Of a stretch of DNA of 64,000 bases, positions 10,061-21,254 are shown one piece after another. The translations under genes were made by a program, and so were the position numbers. The stretch comes from Plasmodiophora brassicae. Its lineage: Eukaryota; Endomyxa; Phytomyxea; Plasmodiophorida; Plasmodiophoridae. Position 1 is the first letter of the stretch, and every line of letters begins with the position of its first letter. The notes under the pieces were generated by a model. The model was not told where the DNA came from and did no database searches. It was given only the letters and a program-made list of their open reading frames with translations. The stretch is taken from the NCBI GenBank assembly GCA_039704465.1, contig JASFAU010000007.1, positions 62,001 to 126,000 of the forward strand, in the 5' to 3' direction.

Positions 10061-10193
10061 TCACTCGGCTTCTCACGCTGCAATACATCGTTCGTTCATG
10101 TTCGCTTCGCGCCTGTCACTATGCCGGCGGGATCCAGTGTTGCAAACCGCAGTGGTTTAGTTCTAACAGTAGCGTCGCTATGGAGCCGTTGGC

Positions 10194-11146
10194 CTAGCGG
10201 GACGCCCACTCGTCGTCGCTGGTGGCGTTTAGCGCAGCGATGACTTCCGACGCCGACTGCTCATCGCTGTACGTGGCGCCCAAACCGTCGACGCGTTCGG
10301 CAGGCGAATGCACACATTTCCGCATGCAGTCGGATTCTTTCTCGAACAGGTTCAGGGTGCCCATGCAGCCTCCGTACTGGAACGGCCGGCACGTGCCGTT
10401 GTCCTGGTGGAACGACCAGCGCGTATGGTTGCCGGTGCAGGCGCCGCGTTGGGCTTCGCCCCCGATGCAGTACTCGACTGGGTAGTGCGGGTCCTTGTCC
10501 AACAGCACCTTCACGATCGGTGCCATGTCCCGCTCGGCGCTGCCAGCTGACGATATCGTGTTGCCCTGCGCGTCGACCGTCGCATGGAATATCCTGTCGT
10601 CCGACTCCTGGTCCGTGTCGCCGCCCGCACCGTCAACGTCGCGTGATGCGCTCGCTTCGGCGGCATTCCCCTGAGATTCTGGCACTTCAACACGATCGTC
10701 GCCGGCCGGTTCGCTTGGCGAGGCACTCAGGTCGCTGTCTCGGACATTCGCGTCCGTCTCTTTGACGTCGCCTACCGACTCGTCTTCCACCGAGGATGGG
10801 TGGCCGACAACGTCGTCCGCATCGCCGTCGTCAATCTCAGCAGCGCCGCTGGGTTCGTCGGTGCCCTCGTTCACCGCCGAGTCCCGCCCGTCGACGCCGT
10901 CGTCGTCATACGCCTTGTCGGGCACGTCCCGGTTCGCGCTTGGCCGATCCTAACCACAACGTGAACCCGTTATCTCCTGGCGGGCACGCAACGACGCCGT
11001 CAGGCACGTACCACGTGGGCGGCGGCATCGTCGACGTCGTCGCCGCCGTCGTCATCGGCTGCCCACGACTTGAACCATCGATCGGCGCGCGCCGTTGCGG
11101 CCAGGAGCAGCACGGCAACGGCAACGATGGCGACTACGCGCTTCAT
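10194..11146 (-). CDS. Secreted Kunitz/BPTI-domain protein with acidic N-terminal region, 2 exons
   Basis: Predicted secreted protein with one Kunitz domain. Exon 1 (11146-11012) encodes a signal peptide ([21 protein letters not shown]); a 62-base intron (11011-10950) precedes exon 2 (10949-10194), total 296 aa. A long acidic, low-complexity region (DDDGVDGRD..., SDDRIF) precedes the Kunitz domain. The domain has six cysteines in the classical order: YC, GAC, GTC, YGGC, SDC, RKC, plus the FQYGGC core. The residue just after the second cysteine, which is P1 in BPTI, is Thr, so classical trypsin inhibition is not expected. The C-terminal tail is acidic. Kunitz domains inhibit serine proteases or serve as binding scaffolds; which applies here cannot be read from sequence. 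Confidence 0.82.
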
Positions 11147-11450
11147 GGCGACGAGGACGTGATCCGCGGCGGCCCCGGTGCCTTTATTCCGACAATGACG
11201 ACGACACGTTGGCCGCGCGCGGGCCGCTCTCGTCCAAAACGGTTGGCGATGGCGCTCCCAGAAGGAGGGCAGCCTTGCCAGGTCCAGTTCAGGAACGCTG
11301 GTCGACGCGTGCTGAAGGAGCATGTCCCCTCTATGGTTCGGTAGGCCGGCAGGCCCGGCTGCCGTGTGCACTAAGCGCGTGTCGCACCCGCGGGAAGCAT
11401 CATCGTTCGTACAATAATATATGCAACAGTATGTATAGGTTGGCCAGGGT

Positions 11451-12842
11451 TCACGCCAGAACAGGCGTGGGCGGCGCATCCGGCTTGGCGCTGGCGTCGA
11501 GCTCCGCGTCGAAGTTGTCAATCTCGACGTCATCGGTGCCGTCCCAGTTGTTGTACCGGGTCCTCCGGGTCGCGTACGTGTATTCCTGACCATGGAGGCA
11601 TCAGTCGCCCGCAGGCGCACACCGACAATGACGATACGACAGCGTACGGGGCGTAGGTGACGCGTGAATTCCTCCACGAAATTCTGCCACATGCCCCTGT
11701 CGTAGTCGCCCGGGTACTTGACACTGTCACGGTCGGCAGGGGGCAACGCCATACGCCGGCGACGGACGCGCATCCGCTGAGCATACTCCCAGGTCGTCCG
11801 GTTCCGCAGCATCAGGAACGTGTGCCCGACGAACAGGAAGAGCGACATCGTGAAGAGGAACCCACACACGATCGTCGTTAGCAGGCGGAGGCAGTTCAGG
11901 AGAAGGAAATAGGGCCCGTCGGACTGGACATCTGACGACGAAGCCCTTGGCGTCGACGCGTCACCGAAAAAGTTCATGCTCTGGTAGGTGGACGACACGG
12001 CCCAGAGCATCATCATGCTCTGCAGGCAGCAGTACCCGACAAAGAAGATATGTGTCCGTCCGCCGACACAGGTGTTCAGGATCGGGCAGTGGTGGTCGAA
12101 TTTGGCGACGCACCGATCACAGAGACGGCAATGATGGGATCGGGGAGGCTGTACACGCCGGTCAGGCTGGTAGCCGGCCAGACAGACGCTCGGCATACCT
12201 TTGTAAAATCGCACAGGTAGCAGTACTGGTCGTCGTACTGCGTCGTGGCCTGTGGCATACTGACGGCGGCATGAGCGGACGGGCGATTCAGGAGTTTGGA
12301 CGTCTCGCTCGATTCCGGCGCGGTCTGCTCAGTCCGGTCTGTGTGTACGAAATGGGCTTCACAGCTCCCAGCCGTTGCCGCGGTTCTACCATTGCCGTCA
12401 ATGACAACAGCGGTGTGACTGTTCGGGGGCGTTTGCAGCGTCTGATCCAGGGACACGACAATGTACCCGGGATCGGACAGCCAGCATGCCAGGTAGAGAA
12501 CGTTGGACCCGACCAGCAGGAGCAGGAACAGCAGAATGTCTGACATCACTACACATCAGGATCGACCGGCTCCGTCGGGTCCCAGCCGGGCATCCACATA
12601 CCAGACGGCGACGGTTCGACAAAGCACATGACGTGAATGGAGGAATGGCTGCTATACAGGTTGATGCCGAGCGTCCATATCTGCGCGAGCCAGTACGGCA
12701 CCGCCGACCTGTAATCGTCTGTGCCAACAACGCGCACAATCAGCCAACGCTGCCGGCAGCGCCCGACGCGACCAACAGCGACGCACTGGGCCACTTTTTC
12801 CGCGCCACCGAGTTACGGAACTCGTTCACGAGCGCCCGCCAT
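11451..12842 (-). CDS. DHHC palmitoyltransferase, at least 4-5 exons
   Basis: Protein S-acyltransferase of the DHHC family, integral in endomembranes or plasma membrane. The cysteine-rich domain is complete: YCYLCDFTK | [13 protein letters not shown] | [13 protein letters not shown]. It is followed by two hydrophobic segments ([20 protein letters not shown]...). Splicing 12198-12149 joins the two halves of the CRD in frame; 11647-11586 joins a basic segment to an acidic tail ending DAPPTPVLA at the stop 11451-11453. Upstream, an intron 12601-12549 joins PSPS to [14 protein letters not shown]. The first exon is uncertain: a Met at 12842 with an intron to about 12711 keeps the frame, but other starts are possible. 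The gene lies head-on behind the Kunitz gene on the same strand. Confidence 0.82.
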
Positions 12843-13880
12843 CGCGCGCGAAGCAACAGGGCCATCGGCCGGGCGAACGACGCTGCCTGTTGTTCTGGCA
12901 CAGCGACCCACGCGCGCCCGTCACGTCATGGTCAGCGCCGGCCCCGCCCCGCGCAAAAAATAGCAACAAGTAGTAGTACCCGGCAGCCGCAGTCTGCTCT
13001 TTTTTCCGCCGCCGACACCTGCTGGGCCTGGGCCCTGGGGGCGGCCAATGAGACCGCGGCACATTGTGCCAGCTACACCACGCTCGGCGACGTCGGCGCA
13101 TTGTGCTGGCCACACCAGGTACGAGCGAGCAATGCCACGACGTCGCTGGACGTCGACGGACACGACGTTGGCAACGGCAACGGTACTACCGTGAAGCAGA
13201 TCGGCCGGGATCATCGTCGAACCCAGGCTTACGGTCGTCCGCCTGCGCTGGGGTGGAGAGCACTGCGCACCCGTCACCTAGATCGGCAATACCGTCGCGT
13301 ACAGACCCATGGAGTGCAGCGAAGAATCGCATAGGTCGACGCGTATGCACCGGACGTTGCTGACAGAGCCGTGTCGCCGCCTTTCCTACCAAAACCTACA
13401 GCTAGGCCCCTGTCGTTTGGCGCCATATTGCCAGTTCTCAACGCTAGCGGCTAGATGGACAAAGCACACTTACAGGAAGGTGCAGCATAAAGTTCACAAG
13501 TGCAGGATGGCATAGAAACCAAAACTAGAGACACGACCAATCGATGACAGACAACTTTGTTCATTGCGTCCGCCTGGCAACCAGTTAGGATTGGCCTCGT
13601 AATACATCATCGAGATTGGACCGTAACACAATTCGGGACACGGCCTCTTGGAACGCGTACAATCGTCGGTTGGAAGGACCTCGTCCAATGCACAGCCGCC
13701 GCCAAGATGATATCAACCCGTATCGATCCTGAAGCTCGCCTTCCGGGCATTACTGACAGGGCAAACGCCGCCGCCTGAGTCAGCTTGGGACGAGTCCGGG
13801 CGGATCGCGTCGGCGCCTGGTCGACCAGCGTATTCAGCGTCGTATTGCCCCCGTGCCTCAGGATCTCCTCGAACCTGCCG
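12843..13880. other. No gene recognised
   Basis: Several overlapping short frames occur on both strands, but none looks like protein with consistent codon use or a known motif. The segment 12940-13020 contains an A-tract and CCG-rich runs. The stretch around 13380-13560 is more AT-rich. It may contain the promoter of the palmitoyltransferase gene (transcribed leftward). Confidence 0.35.
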
Positions 13881-13882
13881 TA

Positions 13883-14159
13883 CTATCCATTTTCCAATGC
13901 CCAACTGACATCGGCACCGAACACAAAGCGGATGTCGTCCAGGAGCTCGGCACGGGCGGCCGCCAATATCCGTTCGACCTCCTCCGGTTCTTTTGAATGT
14001 CCTTGATATTCGACGATTCGTTTAGCCGCACGCACGATGCCTTTGACGGCCCAATCCAGACAGTGGTGCGCGGGGCGGGGACGCGACCATTGCCATGCTG
14101 TGAACGCCCGAGAAGGCCGCGACGCCAGTCGCCAGCAGCAGAACCTGTTCAACGTGCAT
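13883..14159 (-). CDS. Possible small secreted protein (split, tentative)
   Basis: Two pieces look coding but do not join cleanly. From an ATG at 14159 the first frame reads a signal-peptide-like start (MHVEQVLLLATGVAAFSGVH). A different frame further in, ending at 13883, reads a charged helical segment (IVRAAKRIVEYQGHSKEPEE, then AAARAELLDDIRFVFGADV). A short intron or a frameshift between about 14090 and 14050 would be needed, and I could not find a splice pair that restores frame. It could be a small secreted gene with an intron I missed, or a pseudogene. Confidence 0.3.
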
Positions 14160-14215
14160 TGTCGCCGCTCCTCAAGCAATGACGCAGGCGAATTGTGAGA
14201 GCGACCGGTTTTAGA

Positions 14216-14660
14216 TTAGGTACGTCGTGGCACGTGCTGCTGCCCGCATGGCCGCATGGGCATCATGACCCGCGGCGGGCCCTGGGCCACGGCAACGACG
14301 GCGCGTTCTATTTTTGGACACATCGCCGAGGTAGGTATATTTAGAATGGAAGAGGCCGCCTGAGTCCTGACCGGTGAAGCGATCCAGTAAATCGACCCAT
14401 TCGAATAGAGGCTCGTTGCGCGCCAGCGGACCACGTCTGAGCGTGCTGTCGACACCTACGCCCTCCCCCGCAAAGTCGTACTGCTGGCAACGGGAGCTGT
14501 GAACATTGGGGCCCCTGAGAGATGGATGACTCGTTCGAGCAAGGCCCCCGGCGCGCAGTTGTCGTGCAGACTCTGGTCTTCACCGTGTGCGTTCTGCCAC
14601 CTTCCGCAGCGCAATGCCAGCTGGTTCGGCAGCGATCGGTGCTGATTGCACCCGAGCGCG
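14216..14660. other. No firm gene; possible 5' part of an ORF in the left palindrome arm
   Basis: A plus-strand frame opens at ATG 14522 and reads into the left arm of the inverted duplication (to 14788). Its start contains a hydrophobic run (RAVVVQTLVFTVCVLPPSAA) that could be a signal peptide. Synonymous-looking differences between the two arms occur in this frame, but too few to prove coding. Otherwise nothing recognisable. Confidence 0.3.
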
Positions 14661-14662
14661 TC

Positions 14663-15215
14663 ACTACGCCGTTCGAATTAATGACGAGCTGCTGGAATAT
14701 CCCGTCCGAAGGCACCTTTGTCGGAATCGAAGCGAGGTTGGAGTCGAGCGTCGAGATTGGTATGAGTCGAAGAGCGCTGCAACAATGACGGCCGGTCACC
14801 CATGGGAAGTGGTTGACGATCTTGGCGGGCGCACATGCCAATGAACGTAGACGAGTCATGATGGGGCACTGTGAACTGCGAACAGTTCGCCACTGACATC
14901 TTCAGCGGCAATGGTAACCATTACATCGTGCAGCTGAAGATGTCAATGGCGAACTGTTCGCAGTTCACAGTGCCCCATCATGACTCATCTACGTTCATTG
15001 GCACGTGTGCGCGCCAAGATCGTCCGGATCTGGTCCGGCGAGTGCGTCTCGACAACCACTTCCCATGGGTGACCGGCCGGCACTGTTGCTGCGCTCCCGC
15101 TCTTTGGCTCATGCCAATCTCGACGTTCGACTCCAGCCTCGCCCCGATTCCGATAAAGGTGGCTTCGGACGGGATATTCCAGCAGCTCGTCATTAATCCG
15201 AACGGCGTACAGCCA
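14663..15215. repeat. Imperfect inverted duplication (palindrome 1)
   Basis: Left arm 14663-14908 is the reverse complement of right arm 14934-15215, with about 25 bases of spacer. The inner 50 bases are nearly identical (one mismatch seen: CAGTGGCG versus CAATGGCG). Further out the arms differ by substitutions and an insertion of roughly 25-30 bases in the right arm near 15020-15050. Transcription across it would give a long hairpin. Confidence 0.9.
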
Positions 15216-15407
15216 GTGCCTTGGCCCGACAAGCTTGACAACGTTGAATCTGGAGACGCCCGAGGGACGTATATCCGCGAATGGGGGCCCGAGCGCAACC
15301 TCGCATTCCGGATCAGTGCCGGGACTAATCGGGGCCCAAGCAGTTACCATTACTCGGGGCGACGCGACGTCGGGTCATACAACCTAGGTAGTCGTGGGGC
15401 AGCGCTG

Positions 15408-17831
15408 ATGGCGAGGGCGAACAAGGCGGGATGGCTGATCTCGTTCTTCGTCGACGAGGCCCTGGCCGAGGTCCGCCCGGATCTCTATATGTACGCCGTG
15501 CACTTCCTGCGGTTCGTGTTCTGGCTCGGGCTCGTGCAGGCCTACCGATCCGTCCACCAGCTGTCGCTCGGACGCTACGTCGTCGGCGTGGCCGGGGCGG
15601 CGTGCTTCGCGATTATATGCGGCCTGCTTGTGGTCGTGCGCACCCAGCGCCTGTTCCATACGAGCCGCCTGTCCCGGTTCCGGACGACGATCGTCCTCCT
15701 GGGCAACGTTGCCATGACGTGCCTGGCCGCGTCCCTGGTTGCGACCGCCTACTTCAACGGCCTGATCTACTCGCACACGAACTTCCTGTTCCTCATCTTC
15801 CCGGTCCTGGCCATCCTCATCACTGGATCGGTAGGTGACGCGCGCGCACGCCACGTGCACCTGGCCGGCAGCGTTCCTGAGGACGGGTTCCCTGTACTAC
15901 AGGTGGGCTCCGCGGTGGGCTGGTTCGCGTTCGCCATGGTCCACGAATGCGTGTACGCGTATCTGTGGTCCATTAACCATCAGTTTCCGAAGACGAGTGT
16001 CAGTTGCGGATGCATGCCCGCTTGTCGCGCCATCATCTGACACGCCCCTCAATGCAGGTGAACCTGTCGGTGGCCAACTACAGCCTATGGATAGGTAAAT
16101 CAGCGCGCGCGCTGTGTGCGACCAGCTCATGGGCACTCGTCTGACACGTCGCCGCGTGTGCGCGCCCGCTGTGTTCAGCGCTGGTCAACGCCGTCATATC
16201 CCACGTGTGCAACCTGCTGCTGGCCCTGTTTGTGGCGGACCACCTGGCGGCGACGACCCGGTACGCGGACAAGGCGCTGAACGAGCAGCGCGTGTTCATG
16301 GCGACCGCGACGCACGAGCTGCGGACGCCCTTGATGCAGATCCTGGGCATCATCGAGCTCCTGAACGACACGCCGCTGACGGCGACCCAGGCCGACCTGC
16401 TCCGGACGCTGAAGTCGTCCACCGACGGCGTCGCCGCCCTCGTCAACGACGTCCTCGACCTGGAGCGCATCCGCAGCAGCAAGATGAAACTCCAGGCCGA
16501 CGTCTTCGAGCTTCGGCCCCTCGTCGCCAGCGTCATGCAGCTGACGTCGCTCGCCGTGGTCCAGCGCGGGCAGCGCGTCGACATTGTCGGCGAGATCGAC
16601 GCCGACGTCCCCGCCAAGGTCGTCGGCGATGCCGTGCGCTTCCGACAGATCCTTCAGAACTTGTAAGGGCGCGCCGCCTGCGGTGCCCCTGCCGCCGTTG
16701 ACGTCCACGTGCTCAACAGGGTCTGCAACGCCTGCAAGTTCATGCGAACCAATGTGGACGGGCGCGTCGTCGTCCATGTCAGCTCCGTCCCTGTAGGCGT
16801 GCCGCGCGTTGCTGGCGCCGTCCCTCGCTGCTGTTGTGCACACGACTGACAGGCGTGCGGCACAGGTCGGGGCGGACCAAGTCAGCGTCGAGGTGACCGT
16901 CGAGGACAACGGGATCGGCATCGAGCCGTCGTTGCTGCCGCGTATCTTTGCCGAGTTCACGCAGGGGTCTATGCCGGGCGCCGGTCGCCCACTCGGCGGC
17001 GCGGGCCTGGGCCTGGCCATCTGCCGGTCCCTGGTGACCCAGATGGGCGGCACGATCTCTGCGACGTCGCCCGGCGTCGACTGCGGGGCCTGCTTCCGGT
17101 TCAACGTCATCGTCGACCTGGACCATGACCGGACGTCGCTGCCCGCCACCACGATCTGCACCGACCCGACAGGTGACCCGCCAGGCTGCCTTGATCTGGC
17201 CGACCCGTCCTGACATCGCTCCTCCTGCAGGTGCCGTCGACCCGGTGCAGGTCGACGAGAGCGCCGACGACGGCACCGCCGTTGTCGTCGTTCGGGATCG
17301 GCGTCCGCTGCGCGTGCTCGTCGTCGACGACAACGACATCAACCTGAAGATCGTCTGCCGGTTCCTGGACACGCTCGGCGATTCGTACGTGGTCGCCCAC
17401 GACGGCGCCGAAGCGCTCGACGTCGTCCGCGGCGACGACAATATTGATGTCGTCATCACCGACGTCATGGTATGGGGGAGGGGCTGCTGTCCCACACGTG
17501 CCGCTGACGCGTGCTGGAGCAGATGCCGGTGCTCGACGGCGTCGGGTTCGTCGCCCAGCTGCGGCAGATGGAGACGGTACGCGGGCGGGCCCACCTGCCG
17601 GTGTACGCGTCGACGGCGGCGTCTACGATGGAGATCACGGCGGATTGCATCCGGGCCGGCGCCGACGGGTTCCTGTTCAAGCCGTTCACACGCGACCTTC
17701 TCGAAAGGACGCTGGCCGCCGTCGCCGATGGCCTCCCAAGAACCTCATCGATATCGTCGTTCCAGGTAACCGCGGTGCCCAGCGGCCGCATGAACGGCAA
17801 CGACGACCCGCCGCGCCACTCCAGCGTGTAA
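15408..17831 (+). CDS. Membrane hybrid histidine kinase with receiver domain, 8 exons
   Basis: Sensor kinase that autophosphorylates on His and relays phosphate to its own receiver. Exons 15408-15830, 15903-15998, 16058-16094, 16179-16662, 16720-16792, 16866-17172, 17231-17469 and 17523-17831 total exactly 656 codons (655 aa). The N-terminal third has about six hydrophobic segments. The H-box is FMATATHELRTPLMQILG; the N-box region is QNLVCNACKF; G1 is DNGIGI; G2 is GGAGLGLAIC. The receiver holds VLVVDDNDIN, the phospho-acceptor Asp in VVITDVMMPVLDG (the motif is rebuilt across the last intron) and the Lys of FLFKPFT. No extracellular sensor domain is recognisable, so the membrane bundle may sense the stimulus. 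Splice sites are supported by motif continuity. The right palindrome arm ends 190 bases upstream. Confidence 0.92.
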
Positions 17832-18000
17832 TAGGGCGGCGACGATCGGCACGTTCGTCACCCCATCGTATGTATCATATAAAAGCAATACCGTGTTCAC
17901 GTTTTCTGTCACCCATCGTCATCATCATCAGGCGCGGGGTGCACGTGACCGACAAGCGACCTGATCCGCCCTATTGCTTCTCCGGACGCCACAACCCTGT

Positions 18001-18794
18001 TCACTTCTTCTTCTTCTTGCCCACCTTCTTGCCCTTGCCCTTCTTCTTGGGTGCCGCCTCCAGCGTTTTGATGGCGTCCTTGAACCAGGCCTGCGCCTCG
18101 TACTGCTTCCAGACATCATACGGGTCGGACGGTTCCGGCAGGGCCTTCTGGAAGTCATGCCAGCCCATCGTGAGCGGCGCCGAATAGAGGGAACGAGCCG
18201 ACGACGTCGTACCTTGAGCGAGTCATGGCCGAGAAGGTTGGCCCAGTACCAGGGCGTCCTGCCGTCGGCGTCAGCCCGTCCTGCGTCGGCGCCCAGGCCC
18301 AGCAGCGTGTCGACCGTGTTCGTATCCCCATTGATGCACGCCAGGTGCAGAGCGGTCATCTGGCGCGCGTCCTGTGCGTTCACGTCGGCACCGCCCTGCA
18401 CCAGCGCCGTCACGACGCCCCTGTGGCCGCCGGCGGCCGCCACCATCAGGGCTGTCCGCCCAGCGGTCGTCTTGGCGCCCGTGTCGGCCCCGTACGATAG
18501 CAGGAGCGTGGCTATGGGCAGGAGGCCACGTTCCGCAGCGAAATGCAATGGCGTCACGTCGCCGTGCTCTTTGCGGTTGACGTCCAGTGCCGGCCATGCT
18601 GCGAACAGGCGGGAGACGTCGTCGGCGTTGCTGTCGACAATGGCCTGCAGAAGGAGCGCGTCGGCACCACGAGCCGGGGCGATCACCACCGGGACGGGCT
18701 CGACGCGTTTGATCAGGTCCGCCGTGCTCGATTTGCCCGACTTCTTCCCCGACGACTTCTTCTTCTTCTTGCCGCCCTTCTTCTTGGGCGCCAT
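18001..18794 (-). CDS. Ankyrin-repeat protein with lysine-rich ends, 2 exons
   Basis: Protein-interaction protein of about 242 aa. Exon 18794-18213 joins exon 18147-18001 across a 65-base intron. The N-terminus is a lysine tract (MAPKKKGGKKKKK), followed by about four ankyrin repeats (GDVTPLHFAAERGLLPIATL; GRTALMVAAAGGHRGVVTAL; MTALHLACINGDTNTVDTLL; GRTPWYWANLLGHDSLK). The spliced C-terminus reads DPYDVWKQYEAQAWFKDA and ends in another lysine tract (KKGKGKKVGKKKKK). The two basic ends suggest nucleic-acid or acidic-membrane contact, or a nuclear/nucleolar location. Partner unknown. It is convergent with the histidine kinase gene. Confidence 0.82.
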
Positions 18795-18953
18795 CGTTGT
18801 CGACAGCACCACCTGGACGATGACGTACTGCACGGGGAGGCACGCGCACGTCCTCGCCTGACGGCGTGGGCATATCTTCGGCATTGGCACGTGGTCGGGC
18901 CGCAAAGTGCGGCTGCTGGTGGCGATGATCGGAACGTGGAGAACGTTGCGATG

Positions 18954-18972
18954 CTCCAGACACATCTGGAAC
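18954..18972. promoter_or_regulatory. Upstream palindromic motif, diverged copy
   Basis: CTCCAGACACATCTGGAAC lies about 100 bases before the start of the gene at 19075. It is a diverged form of the perfect palindrome found twice before the paralogue at 21418 (two central changes). Proposed as a shared operator-like element; inference from position only. Confidence 0.5.
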
Positions 18973-19074
18973 AGAGGCCCGGCATCGCCTGTCTGGAACG
19001 CGAACACGAAATTGCCTGATTCCGGAACGTGCGGCACAGGTCATTCTGCAATTGGTACCGCCTGCTGAGGCGCA

Positions 19075-19623
19075 ATGGCAACGACGGTCGTGGCGTTCCT
19101 GTTTGCGGCTGTCGCCGTCCTGTTCGTCGGGTGCTCTGCGCAGCTCAGCGCCGCCGGCGACAAGTGCACCCTGCCGAACGGCGCGTACACGTGCGGCGCG
19201 AACAACGCTCAAGGCCAGGCCACGGTCATCCAGTGCGTCGGCGGCGTCTTCATCAAGGTGGACGACTGCGACGAAGCGCCGAGCACGTCCTGCACGCTGA
19301 TCAACGGCCTTCCCTTCTGCGTCGGCGCTGCCAACGCCAACGCCAACGCCAACACGAACCCGAACACGAACCCCATCGCCAGTGTCAACATCAACGCCAA
19401 CGTCAACACGGGAACACAGGGGCCGGCACCCAGCGTCGCCGGTAACGTGGCGGGGGCGGCATGCACGAACCCAAGCGGCACCTACCTGTGTGGCGCTAAC
19501 AACGCCATCGGCCAGGCCAGCATCGTCGAATGTGTTGACGGCGCGCTCGTCAAGGTTGACGACTGCAACGACGTGCCCCATACGGCCTGCAAGGTCATCA
19601 ATGGCCTGCCCTTCTGCGTCTAA
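19075..19623 (+). CDS. Secreted protein with two CBM19-like cysteine repeats
   Basis: Secreted, probably carbohydrate-binding. The 182-aa product has a signal peptide (MATTVVAFLFAAVAVLFVG) and two copies of a roughly 55-residue repeat with four to five spaced cysteines: G-DKCTLPNGAYTCGANN...VIQCVGGVFIKVDDC...SC...FC and AACTNPSGTYLCGANN...VECVDGALVKVDDC...AC...FC. The cysteine spacing and the G-x-(A/T)-(Y/F)-x-C and xxCVxG motifs resemble CBM19 modules of fungal chitinases, so chitin binding is plausible. An Asn/Ala/Thr/Pro-rich linker (NANANANTNPNTNP) joins them. A paralogue lies 1.8 kb downstream on the same strand. Binding specificity is inferred from resemblance, not shown. Confidence 0.75.
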   Translation: MATTVVAFLFAAVAVLFVGCSAQLSAAGDKCTLPNGAYTCGANNAQGQATVIQCVGGVFIKVDDCDEAPSTSCTLINGLPFCVGAANANANANTNPNTNPIASVNINANVNTGTQGPAPSVAGNVAGAACTNPSGTYLCGANNAIGQASIVECVDGALVKVDDCNDVPHTACKVINGLPFCV

Positions 19624-21254
19624 TCGTTCAGAACGTCGTCGTCCGCCCCCGGACGTCGTTGATTGGTGTCTCTTTCGACCCTGGCACATGTGTTCCTACA
19701 ATACAGACGGGGCTACGAGTGATGACGGGCAGGGGACACAGCATGGTGTTCACGTCTGGATGGGCCATCCGCAGATCCATCCTGCATCGATATCCACATC
19801 GTCGCGTAGAACGCATCGTCCAGCCGGATGAAGCATCCCGTTGTGTGCGTGTTGTGTGTTCCCGGCCGGTGCACCCGTCCCGTCGAGCCCCAGCGGCCGA
19901 GATTCTTCTCATCCGCTGGCTTCCTGTGTAACGTCAGCCGTCAGGGCAGTTCGGCCGACAGAGCCGGGCGCGCCCCTGGCCGTCATAACGTTTGACGATG
20001 GCTACCTGGAACGCGTTCGTGTCCAAGGTCAGGGCCCGCGTCGTCAAGGTCGTCACTGGCGCCCTGCGCGCGGCGGCGTTGCCAGCCGCCGATCTAGCAG
20101 GCGCTGTCGCCCGTACCCGTTCGCGAATGCGGGCGCGTGTCCTGCTCCGTCTGTACAAAGTACGCCCTCTGGGACGTCGGGGCCCGGGACGACATCTGAT
20201 TTGGATCGTCGTTGCCGCAGGTGGCGAAGCAGACGCTGTCGCGCGCCCGTACAGGCCATCCTCGTCCGTTCCATCGTCCTGGTACGTCGAGCGCGTCGCA
20301 CGCCGGTACCCGGCGCTGACGCGACCGCAATGGCAGGCACGGCCGCTGGCCCACCTCCTGCTACTGGGCAGCCGCTGGCCGTCGTCGACAATGTCGTCCT
20401 GGCGTCGGCAGCGACCCTGCCGCAGACGACGCGGCTCCTGTCTGGTACGTCCGGTACGTACGCCTGCACAATGGATATTCGCTGCCGACGTCAGACGCCC
20501 TGATGCCCTTGTCGTTAGGTTCGTTGCCGCGCGCCGTCGCCGCGATGCAGAAAGTCGACCAGACGCGCGTCATGACGATGATTCGTGTTGCGGTCGGTCG
20601 TGTCCCTGGCCGAATCGTCGAGCTGTGCCCTGCTGGACCGGCACCCCTGCTGGTCGCGATGACACGCCGCGCTGAGCAACCAGAGAAGCGTCCTCCTGGT
20701 GGAAACGGACGGACGGTGGCACCAGCTGGTCATCAGTTCTGGTACGGTGCCACCGTGGACATCGTGCATGGCGTTCAACAACTCTGGTGGACCCGGGTTT
20801 CAGTTCCCCTTGGGCGACCAACCGTGCCACGCATCGAGCAAGGTCGCTCGAGAGCGAGTTCACGTCAGACGCTGCCGGGACGTCGCCGCCGTGCCCATCA
20901 GCCCGACCTTTGGCGACGAACGGCCAGTCAGGCCGTGCACTCGTCATGTTGACCCCTTTGGATCAACGGTGCCTGCGTCCATCAACAGAGAAGTTGCCCG
21001 ATCAGATAAAAGTTACGCCTCCCTTGTTTATCTAGTCGCGCTCTGGCCGGCATACGCTAGCCTTACCATGCAGAATAGCCCGATAACGGCGACATCGAAA
21101 CGTCGAGGTCCAGTGCGGAATGCCCAATGAATGGGCGGGCCAATGAATGAGCGGGCCAATGACGACGATTTATATCATGGGTGGCGCGCGATCTAGATTG
21201 ACCGCGCTGTATGCCTTCCTTCGTAACGCGTGAATTAAGGATGCACTCATTCTG
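19624..21254. other. Unassigned inter-paralogue region
   Basis: About 1.6 kb between the two CBM19-like genes. Frames are open on both strands at 19990-20950, as expected for GC-rich DNA, but composition is arginine-rich and unconvincing. One minus-strand frame (20094-20354) ends with a plausible segment (RDSVCFATCGNDDPNQM), and another (20515-20781) has cysteines, so a small multi-exon minus-strand gene cannot be ruled out. No RNA gene recognised. Confidence 0.3.

Noticed and set aside
11000..11450. Continuation of the palmitoyltransferase frame through 11451 into the Kunitz signal peptide
   Set aside because: Splicing 11647-11586 gives a coherent acidic C-terminus and stop at 11451; the longer frame is a mixture of intron, intergenic and the Kunitz first exon.
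14871..16040. A single 389-aa protein spanning the palindrome and the kinase membrane domain
   Set aside because: The first half lies in the palindrome arm and has no kinase-like features; the kinase starts at Met 15408 and has introns inside the second half.
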